From: SM23-73-3 sp965369445
GTDB taxonomy: Bacteria; Zixibacteria; MSB-5A5; SM1-73
Reading direction: 5' to 3'
DNA length: 12,600 nt
Assembly (NCBI GenBank): GCA_965369445.1
Contig: CBDUQU010000089.1
Location: forward strand, 1 to 12,600
Of the stretch, positions 7,283 through 12,600 are shown one piece after another (position 1 is the first letter of the stretch; each line of letters begins with the position of its first letter). The notes below the pieces were generated by a model. That model was not told where the DNA came from. It worked only from the letters and a program-made list of their open reading frames with translations, and ran no database searches. Both the position numbers and the translations under genes were made by a program.

Positions 7283-9252
7283 ACAAACAACGGTGCCAAG
7301 ACCAACGAGACCATAGCCATCAATTTTATTAGAATGTTCATGGAGGGACCGGAAGTATCCTTGAAAGGATCCCCCACGGTATCTCCCACCACCGCGGCCT
7401 TGTGCGCGGCTGACCCTTTTCCTCCCAGGTGGCCGGCTTCGATGTACTTCTTGGCATTATCCCAGGCGCCTCCGCCATTGGCCATCATTAGGGCTAAGAG
7501 CACGCCGGTTAAGGTAGCGCCGGCCAAAAGACCGCCCAGAGCCTCCTTCCCCAAAACAAAGCCCACAACGATGGGGGCAAGAATGGCTATCAGTCCGGGG
7601 AGGATCATCTCCTGGAGTGCGGCGTTGGCCGATATGGCCACGCACTTTTCCGAGTCCGGCTTCGCCGTTCCCTCCATCAAGCCCGGGATCTCAGCGAATT
7701 GTCTTCTCACCTCGGAAACCATCTTGAAGGCGGCCCTGCCTACGGCGGTCATGGTTAGTGAAGCGATCAGGAACGGCAAGGTCCCACCTATGAAGAACCC
7801 GACAACCACCTCCACCCTGAGGAGGTTGATCAGATCCAGTTGTACCGCCTGGGTGTAAGCAGAGAACAAAGCCAACGCGGTCAGAGCTGCCGACCCGATG
7901 GCGAATCCCTTTCCTATGGCGGCGGTGGTGTTTCCCAGGGAATCCAGCCTGTCGGTCACCTTTCTCACCTCAGGTCCCAGACCCGCCATCTCCGAGATAC
8001 CCCCGGCATTGTCCGCGACGGGACCGTACGCATCAACCGACATGGTTACGCCGATGGTGGAGAGCATCCCCACCGCGGCAATCCCGATCCCGTAAAGCCC
8101 GGCCAACTTGTATCCCGTAAAGATGGCGATGCAGATGACCAATACGGGACCTACAACGCTTTCCATTCCCACGGCAAGGCCGGTAATGATGTTGGTAGCG
8201 GCTCCGGTCTCAGAAGCTTTGGCAATCCTCCTGATCGGGGCAGCGGACGTGTAGAACTCGGTGAGGAGTCCCATGGTTATGCCCGCAAGATTTCCGACCA
8301 GGATAGCCCAGAACACTCCGACGGGCAGACCGAGCCTCTGGATGATTATGTAAGAAGCAATCAGAACCACCGCAGCGGCCACATAAGTCACCGCCCTCAG
8401 GACCGCCGCCGGGTTGAATTTCTTGAAAACTTTGACCGAAAGAATCCCCAGCATCGATCCTACGATCCCCACCAGAACGATCAGAATTGGCAGGGACATA
8501 TATTGGGGTCTCATGGCAGCGTATTGGGCGCCGGTGGCCCCGATGGCGATTGAAGCGATCACCGAGCCGACGTACGACTCGAACAGATCCGCTCCCATGC
8601 CTGCCACGTCACCCACGTTGTCACCCACGTTGTCTGCTATCACGGCCGGATTTCTCGGATCGTCTTCCGGAATCGATTTCTCCACCTTCCCTACCAGATC
8701 CGCTCCCACATCGGCCGACTTGGTGTAGATGCCTCCCCCCACCCTGGCAAACAGCGCGATGGAGGATGCTCCCATAGCAAACCCCACCATCACCGCCGGA
8801 TCTAATCTGTGGAAAAAATGATAATAGATACCCAGACCCAAAAGACCCAGGCTGGCCACCGACATCCCCATCACCGCTCCACCGGAGAAGGCCACGCTTA
8901 AGGCCTTGGTCTGGCCGAACCCTCGGGCGGCTTCGCAGGTACGGACGTTTGCCCGGGTGGCAGCGCTCATCCCCAGAAAACCGGCCAGCATGGAGCAGGC
9001 CGCCCCAGAGAGAAAAGCCAGGCCGGTCCAGATGCCTATCATCCAGGCCAGAAGCGCGAAAACGACAAGGATGAAGACAACCAGGATGGAATACTCCTTT
9101 TTGAGAAATACCATGGCTCCGCCATGAATCACCTCGGAGATGTCCTGCATCACCTGATTGCCGGGCGGTTGCCTCTTAACAGAAAGGAACAAACCCAAAG
9201 CAAAGGCCAGCCCCACCAGCCCCAGAATAGCTGCGATTATGCCTAAGTCCAT
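7279..9252 (-). CDS. hppA: K+-dependent membrane pyrophosphatase, probably Na+-pumping
   Basis: A 657-residue inner membrane pump that hydrolyses pyrophosphate and moves cations outward. Catalytic signatures are intact: DVGADLVGKVE at 181-191, DNVGDNVGD at 207-215, and the C-terminal GDTVGDPFKDTSGPS block at about 623-637. GNTTAAIGKG at 440-449 has Ala where K+-independent enzymes have Lys, indicating K+ dependence. Glu225 in ADLFESY is at the position typical of Na+-transporting (or Na+/H+) members rather than one helical turn later as in plant H+ pumps; ion choice is therefore likely Na+, not proven. ATG at 9252 has AAAGGGA upstream. The protein ends LAPLFV at the normal place, but its last base and TAG stop lie inside an inverted repeat of the adjoining element. 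A long structured non-coding region and a terminator precede it. Confidence 0.96.
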   Translation of the reverse strand: MDLGIIAAILGLVGLAFALGLFLSVKRQPPGNQVMQDISEVIHGGAMVFLKKEYSILVVFILVVFALLAWMIGIWTGLAFLSGAACSMLAGFLGMSAATRANVRTCEAARGFGQTKALSVAFSGGAVMGMSVASLGLLGLGIYYHFFHRLDPAVMVGFAMGASSIALFARVGGGIYTKSADVGADLVGKVEKSIPEDDPRNPAVIADNVGDNVGDVAGMGADLFESYVGSVIASIAIGATGAQYAAMRPQYMSLPILIVLVGIVGSMLGILSVKVFKKFNPAAVLRAVTYVAAAVVLIASYIIIQRLGLPVGVFWAILVGNLAGITMGLLTEFYTSAAPIRRIAKASETGAATNIITGLAVGMESVVGPVLVICIAIFTGYKLAGLYGIGIAAVGMLSTIGVTMSVDAYGPVADNAGGISEMAGLGPEVRKVTDRLDSLGNTTAAIGKGFAIGSAALTALALFSAYTQAVQLDLINLLRVEVVVGFFIGGTLPFLIASLTMTAVGRAAFKMVSEVRRQFAEIPGLMEGTAKPDSEKCVAISANAALQEMILPGLIAILAPIVVGFVLGKEALGGLLAGATLTGVLLALMMANGGGAWDNAKKYIEAGHLGGKGSAAHKAAVVGDTVGDPFKDTSGPSMNILIKLMAMVSLVLAPLFV

Positions 9253-9373
9253 TTTTATCCCTTTCTTTTGGAAATGCTACGGAACTTGATTCCCCTCGGA
9301 GGAGAGCTCTTGGTGGAGACGATGAGAGATAACGATGCTCCCTTTGGTTATTCTCCTTTTCCCGGTGATGGTC

Positions 9374-9403
9374 TTCATAAAAATAAAGGCAGTTTATGGT
9401 CAA
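9374..9403 (-). promoter_or_regulatory. Possible hppA promoter overlapping a terminator
   Basis: On the minus strand TTGACC (-35, five of six consensus bases) and TATGAA (-10, four of six) are 18 bases apart. The -35 box lies in the loop and upper stem of the terminator hairpin, so upstream transcripts could end here while hppA starts its own. The rest of the 9253-9373 leader shows only the hppA ribosome site. Confidence 0.35.
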
Positions 9404-9411
9404 ACTGCCTT
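9380..9411 (-). terminator. Intrinsic terminator upstream of hppA
   Basis: A perfect ten-base-pair stem (AAGGCAGTTT / AAACTGCCTT) with a six-base loop is followed on the minus strand by TTATTTTTAT. It lies 225 bases after the tonB stop and 128 bases before hppA. It either ends the exbB-tonB transcript and any RNA behind it, or acts as the switching hairpin of an hppA leader. Confidence 0.85.
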
Positions 9412-9600
9412 CTCTTTCTCACGAGATAGACTCATCCCGCAACTGTTCTTTTCGGTATTACCAGACCCTACCTCTCCTCCGGACTCCAATTCACACGTAC
9501 GCTTGTTAATCGAAGTTCGCTGGAAACTCATCTGCCTCCGGCAACCGAGACGCGTTAATTCCTTCGAGTTTGCGTACAACCATCCCCTCTCGCCTCCGGT
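9386..9600 (-). ncRNA. Candidate structured RNA between tonB and hppA
   Basis: This stretch holds no convincing gene but has ordered structure on the minus strand. GUACGC (9572-9577) pairs with GCGUAC (9497-9502), and the directly adjoining AAACUC (9566-9571) pairs with GAGUUU (9524-9529), so two six-base-pair helices nest, separated on one side by 21 bases. CCGGAGG occurs three times at 58-59 base spacing. A local UGCC/GGCA hairpin and the strong terminator complete it. GGUUGCC near 9541 could pair, using G-U pairs, with the 5' arm of the terminator, a possible anti-terminator. I do not recognise a known riboswitch, tmRNA, 6S, SRP or RNase P RNA. It could be an hppA leader or an independent small RNA. 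Confidence 0.4.
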
Positions 9601-9635
9601 CACCTAAGCTCGCTCTTTTCTAAAAAAAGCGGCTA

Positions 9636-10397
9636 TCACTTCAACTTGAAGCGAACCGGATAAACCACCCACACGGCCACCGGCTGGTTGTTGCTGATGG
9701 CCGGCTTAAACTTGATTTTGAAAGCACCCTCTTTGGCCACGTCCTCGAAGCCGGCACTGGAACCGGACTTCTTATAGATGAGCGCGTCTCTCACCTTGCC
9801 ACTCTTGTCCACCAGGGCCTTGATCCAGACGGTTCCCTCGATCCCTGCCTGCTTTGCCAGCGGAGGATACTCGTAGACGACCTCGTTTAGCTGCACCGGA
9901 GCTTCGTCGTAAGGGGTGAACTCATCCTGTGGGGGTAGATATTCCTCCAGGGGGATCTCGAAGGCGATGGAATCCCCTCCCCCGTCTCCTATGATGCTGG
10001 TTGCACTTAAATCTGCAATCTTTCCCAACTCCTCCTGGGTGGCGATGGTAACCTCCTCTGGAGCCTCCTCATCCGGAACCGCCTCGGGAATCCCTATGGA
10101 TGGTGGCGCTATGCCGGGAGCAGCCACTGCTACCTGAGGCGCTTGCTGCTGACTGAGCGAGGGAGGAGCAGCTAATTCGGCGATGGTCTTGATTCTGACC
10201 ACCCCCACGGTTTCCGGAACCCTGGAGGTGATGTTAGAATAGAGCATGAAACCGCCCATAAAGGCAAGATGTAATGCTCCGGCTATGATCACCGCCAGGC
10301 CAAGATGCTTTTGATAGCATCTCTTTAACTCAATGGCCCCATAGCCGACAAAGTCACTCGAAGTTCTGGGAAGGGATACTGCTTCTTCTGATTTCAT
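9636..10397 (-). CDS. tonB: TonB-family energy transducer
   Basis: A 253-residue protein spanning the periplasm to pass energy from the ExbB-ExbD motor to outer membrane receptors. A 30-residue cytoplasmic N-terminus precedes a single membrane segment at about 31-53. His43 inside it corresponds to the conserved membrane histidine of TonB. A Pro/Ala/Glu-rich linker runs from about 75 to 165. The C-terminal TonB domain covers about 168-253, with YPPLAKQAGIEGTVWIKALV and the final VVYPVRFKLK strand. The start codon overlaps the stop of the upstream exbD by four bases (ATGA), indicating translational coupling. The ExbB-ExbD context separates it from stand-alone TonB-like proteins. No receptor is encoded in the window, so the cargo is unknown. 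Confidence 0.95.
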   Translation of the reverse strand: MKSEEAVSLPRTSSDFVGYGAIELKRCYQKHLGLAVIIAGALHLAFMGGFMLYSNITSRVPETVGVVRIKTIAELAAPPSLSQQQAPQVAVAAPGIAPPSIGIPEAVPDEEAPEEVTIATQEELGKIADLSATSIIGDGGGDSIAFEIPLEEYLPPQDEFTPYDEAPVQLNEVVYEYPPLAKQAGIEGTVWIKALVDKSGKVRDALIYKKSGSSAGFEDVAKEGAFKIKFKPAISNNQPVAVWVVYPVRFKLK

Positions 10398-10936
10398 GGG
10401 CTGGCACCTCCTCTCACCTCTGCCATCTGCCTTCTATCAAACTCGGAAAAAGGCGACAGGCTGAAACGATAGCTGAAATTCGGCCGAGCCTCCTTCATCT
10501 GCTTCTCCACTATCTGGATCTCATCTATCACATCCACCATTCTAAAATATCTCGCATCCTTGTCAATCTTCACCAGGGTCACCAGCTTGGGCTGTTTTAT
10601 ATTCCGCTCCAGCAAAAGCCCTCTTAAGGAATCAAACGAGACCGGCTGAGGGGTTTCCCTGGCCATATTCCACCACAGGTTCCCATCGGCATCGATTCGC
10701 AGGGTCAGAAGCCGGGATTCCGCCACAGGAACCGGATTGTCAGTCGGAGGAAGGTTTACCTCCATGGCCTGTGGCTGGCTGAAGATTGTGGTGACCATGT
10801 AGAAGATCAAAAGCAAAAAAGCGATATCCACCATGGGAGTCATATCTAATATTATGGAGATCCGTCTCTTGGGCCTTCTAAGCCCTATTCCTTTCTTTTT
10901 TCTCGGCGCTCCTCCGCCTAAATTAACTGCACCCAT
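10394..10936 (-). CDS. exbD: ExbD/TolR-family biopolymer transport protein, second copy
   Basis: A 180-residue inner membrane protein with one membrane segment, part of the ion-driven ExbB-ExbD motor. A basic N-terminal tail of about 28 residues (rich in Gly, Lys, Arg) is longer than that of the first copy. DMTPMVDIAFLLLIFYMVTT at 31-50 carries Asp37, the ion-conducting residue of the family. The periplasmic domain (about 58-180) includes a WWNMARETPQPV stretch unlike the first copy. ATG at 10936 is preceded by GGGAG nine bases upstream. It sits 22 bases after the first exbD and overlaps tonB by four bases, so a mixed motor with both ExbD types is possible. Confidence 0.95.
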   Translation of the reverse strand: MGAVNLGGGAPRKKKGIGLRRPKRRISIILDMTPMVDIAFLLLIFYMVTTIFSQPQAMEVNLPPTDNPVPVAESRLLTLRIDADGNLWWNMARETPQPVSFDSLRGLLLERNIKQPKLVTLVKIDKDARYFRMVDVIDEIQIVEKQMKEARPNFSYRFSLSPFSEFDRRQMAEVRGGASP

Positions 10937-10958
10937 TTTCTTTTACTCCCTGCTTGTA

Positions 10959-11456
10959 TTAGATCTCCTGCTCTGGTTGCTTCTCCATCTCCATTTCCGT
11001 GACCAAACTGAACTTGCTGATCTTTATCTCCTGCAGTGCCTTCATGATGCTGTTCATGGTCCCATAGCTTACCTCTTTGTCCGCCTTGATCACCACAAAC
11101 CATTTATAGGCTCCCGGGACGCTGGCCCTGATCTGGGTAATCACCACGGGGAGGCCGGCGGGAGTCGCCTCCTGATAGTGCCTTACCGGCTCGCTGAACT
11201 CTTTTCCCTCCCGCTCCACCTTCTGTTTGGTGATGTACTCAACCATCACGCTGTCATCCTTGGTGACGGTAACGTAGATCATGTCAGATTCCGGGAGCTT
11301 TATCTCCGAATGCGAGGCCGGGAGCGAAACGTGCAGCTTCTCCGGCGGCTTAAACGAGGTAGTGGCCATGTAGAATATGAGCAGAAGAAAGGCGATATCC
11401 ACCATAGGGGTCATGTCGAGCGTGATGTTTACTCTTCTCTTCATCTTCTTCAGCAT
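10959..11456 (-). CDS. exbD: ExbD/TolR-family biopolymer transport protein, first copy
   Basis: A 165-residue protein with a short basic N-terminus and the membrane helix DMTPMVDIAFLLLIFYMATT at 14-33, with the ion-carrying Asp20. The periplasmic domain includes PVVITQIRASVPGAYKWFVVIKADKEVSYG, a typical ExbD fold, and an inserted-looking section at about 75-97. The start is ATG at 11456; its AAAGGAG ribosome site lies inside the last codons of exbB, so translation of the two is coupled. The membrane helix is almost the same as in the second ExbD while the periplasmic parts have diverged strongly, suggesting an old duplication with separate partner contacts. Confidence 0.95.
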   Translation of the reverse strand: MLKKMKRRVNITLDMTPMVDIAFLLLIFYMATTSFKPPEKLHVSLPASHSEIKLPESDMIYVTVTKDDSVMVEYITKQKVEREGKEFSEPVRHYQEATPAGLPVVITQIRASVPGAYKWFVVIKADKEVSYGTMNSIMKALQEIKISKFSLVTEMEMEKQPEQEI

Positions 11457-11459
11457 ATC

Positions 11460-12224
11460 TCAGACTCCTTTTGGCTCATTCTTCCCTTTCGATTTTTCCT
11501 CCGCCTCTCTGCTTTTCAAAAGCTGGAGCACTTCATAATTAGCCTCATCCATGGTATAGTTGAAGGAGTCCACCTTATTCACAAAGAAGTTATATGCAAT
11601 TATCCCTCCTATACCGCTTAGCAGACCACCGGCGGTGTTAACTAAAGCTTCCGAGATACCGACAGCCAACTGCTGAGCATCGATAATCCCGCCCACTCTG
11701 TGCCCGGTGGCGGCAAAAGCTCGGATCATTCCAATGGTGGTTCCCAGAAGCCCTACCATGGTGCCGATGGAGGCAATGGTGGAAAGTGCGATCAGATTGC
11801 GCTCCAAGAGAGGCACCTCTAAAGCATTGGCCTCCTCTATTGCTCTTTGAGTCTCCTCTAAGCGCCTCTCCGAAGTTTTCTCGGTGACCAAAACCTGCTT
11901 ATATCTTCCAATTCCGGCCATCAAGACACTGGCCATAGTGCCTCTTTGCTTATCACAGGCAGCCAGGGCACCTTCAAAGTCATCCTGCTGAAGCATGGAG
12001 ATCACATTCTTAAAGAATGATTGGACCGAAGCCCTACCCTTGGCCTTATTCAAGGTGAATAACCTCTCCAAAACGAAAGCCAAAAGCATCACCAACAGGG
12101 CGATGAGGAGCGATACCAAAGGTCCTCCTTCACGCAGAAATTCCGGGAGAAGCTGGGACCAGATGAAAATTCCTACAGCCATTGAGACTATCAAAACCAA
12201 CGTTATGAAAACCGACTGTTTCAT
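11460..12224 (-). CDS. exbB: ExbB/TolQ/MotA-family proton (or Na+) channel protein
   Basis: A 254-residue inner membrane protein forming the ion channel of the motor with ExbD. Hydrophobic segments lie at about 8-22, 35-53, 145-166 and 190-213. The family block ASIGTMVGLLGTTIGMIRAF at 151-170 and the NTAGGLLSGIGGIIAYN region at 196-212 line the channel in characterised relatives. The cytoplasmic loop (about 55-140) has the helical DDFEGALAACDKQRGTMASV typical of ExbB. ATG at 12224 is preferred to TTG at 12227 because AAGGAG is then seven bases upstream. It is the first gene of the exbB-exbD-exbD-tonB operon. An N-terminal extra hydrophobic segment, possibly a leader or additional helix, distinguishes it from the three-helix TolQ type. 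Confidence 0.95.
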   Translation of the reverse strand: MKQSVFITLVLIVSMAVGIFIWSQLLPEFLREGGPLVSLLIALLVMLLAFVLERLFTLNKAKGRASVQSFFKNVISMLQQDDFEGALAACDKQRGTMASVLMAGIGRYKQVLVTEKTSERRLEETQRAIEEANALEVPLLERNLIALSTIASIGTMVGLLGTTIGMIRAFAATGHRVGGIIDAQQLAVGISEALVNTAGGLLSGIGGIIAYNFFVNKVDSFNYTMDEANYEVLQLLKSREAEEKSKGKNEPKGV

Positions 12225-12227
12225 CAA

Positions 12228-12461
12228 AAATCTCCTTCTTAATCTAAAAAAGTTTAATTGATTAGTTTTTAGAGCACCTCTTTAGGCTTAATCTGAAGAA
12301 CCGCCTTTAACCGAACGGGTTCCTTCAGACCTGCCGTGTACTGCTTGAATCTTAACTCAAACCATCCAGACCTCCTTGCTTGAAACTGAACTTTCGCCTC
12401 ATAAAATCATCAAAAATCGGCCGAAACCACAACCCAGCTAACCCAACCAAAATGCCCCTTT
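12228..12461 (-). other. Intergenic stretch with a start-less protein-like frame
   Basis: No complete gene is found upstream of exbB. A frame from 12406 to the TAA at 12269 encodes 45 protein-like residues, including WFELRFKQYTAGLKEPVRLK, but has no usable start and is preceded by stop codons. A neighbouring frame encodes a related piece (FSFKQGGL), matching FKQYTAGL at both DNA and protein level. This could be a frameshifted gene relic, a dispersed repeat, or chance. A promoter for exbB is expected here, but none stands out. The exbB ribosome site AAGGAG is at the low-coordinate end. Confidence 0.4.
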
Positions 12462-12600
12462 TTAAAGATCGCCGATCTTTACGCAATTGATTATCAAACT
12501 GGGCAAACTCAACCATACCCCGTAGCTGGACAGGACAAAGAAATTGATCACGGTGAAACGATCGCCGAATCCCTCTATCTTCAACGCATCCGCGAACGGG
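12462..12600 (-). CDS. C-terminal end of an unidentified membrane protein (partial)
   Basis: The frame enters from beyond the window and ends at TAA (12462-12464), giving about 45 residues. They include FADALKIEGFGDRF followed by a hydrophobic run, VINFFVLSSYGVWLSLPSLI, and end CVKIGDL. This frame has the protein-like composition and third-base use of its neighbours, whereas an overlapping longer frame is rich in Arg and His and looks like a shadow. I do not recognise the family; a membrane segment at the extreme C-terminus is all that can be said. It runs in the same direction as exbB. Confidence 0.5.
   Translation of the reverse strand, partial: PFADALKIEGFGDRFTVINFFVLSSYGVWLSLPSLIINCVKIGDL
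12463..12481. repeat. Palindrome overlapping the upstream gene's stop codon
   Basis: An eight-base inverted repeat, TAAAGATC and GATCTTTA around a three-base centre, includes the TAA stop of the partial gene. No U-tract follows on either strand, so it fits an operator or mRNA stem-loop better than a terminator. Confidence 0.45.

Noticed and set aside
8487..8777. Plus-strand frames antisense to hppA
   Set aside because: They mirror codon bias of hppA, have Arg/Pro-rich products and no ribosome sites or family features.
9553..9571. Nineteen bases resembling the conserved AAACTCAAAGGAATTGACG of 16S rRNA (17 match)
   Set aside because: The flanking sequence does not follow 16S rRNA on either side, so chance or convergence is more likely than an rRNA fragment.
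9506..9583. 25-codon frame (MVVRKLEGINASRLPEADEF...) with GGAGG nine bases upstream
   Set aside because: A possible leader peptide, but too short to support alone, and its bases form the proposed helices.
9400..9603. 67-residue minus-strand frame in the tonB-hppA gap
   Set aside because: Composition is rich in Arg, Ser and Gly with no recognisable family, and it covers the region with RNA helices. A plus-strand frame at 9335-9607 is equally unconvincing.
12337..12344. GTGTACTG shared with the inverted repeat at 7252-7282
   Set aside because: Eight bases is within chance and the rest of the repeat is absent.

Overview
The window reads as a chromosomal stretch from a Gram-negative (diderm) bacterium of medium GC. 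The evidence is a TolC-type outer membrane channel, a periplasmic adaptor, and a TonB/ExbB/ExbD set. The Na+-type membrane pyrophosphatase, the paired ExbD genes and the split MacB-like transporter would suit an FCB-type or candidate-phylum lineage, but that placement is a guess. Every supported gene lies on the minus strand, so transcription runs from high to low coordinates.

Right end (12600 to 9636): the tail of an unidentified membrane protein, then about 230 bases without a proper gene. These hold a start-less, protein-like reading frame that may be a relic or dispersed repeat. Next comes a tight energy-transduction operon, exbB-exbD-exbD-tonB, whose products would use the ion motive force to drive TonB-dependent transport across the outer membrane.

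Middle (9635 to 7279): a 383-base non-coding stretch followed by hppA, a K+-dependent membrane pyrophosphatase with the Na+-type glutamate position. The non-coding stretch contains two stacked long-range helices, a motif repeated three times at 58-59 base spacing and a strong intrinsic terminator. It is a candidate structured leader (riboswitch-like) or a small RNA.

Junction (7282 to 6836): a compact 447-base unit with a four-helix-bundle (S23/Avd-like) gene between imperfect 31-base inverted repeats. One repeat supplies the stop codon of hppA. This is the best candidate for a little-described mobile element here.

Left part (6761 to 1): a six-gene efflux operon in the order Yip1-family membrane protein, TolC-like channel, MacA-like adaptor, ABC ATPase, FtsX/MacB-type permease, second paralogous permease (cut by the window edge). 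Together the last five would form a tripartite ABC exporter spanning both membranes, with ATPase and permeases on separate chains. Three of its internal gaps contain stem-loops that may set expression of individual genes.
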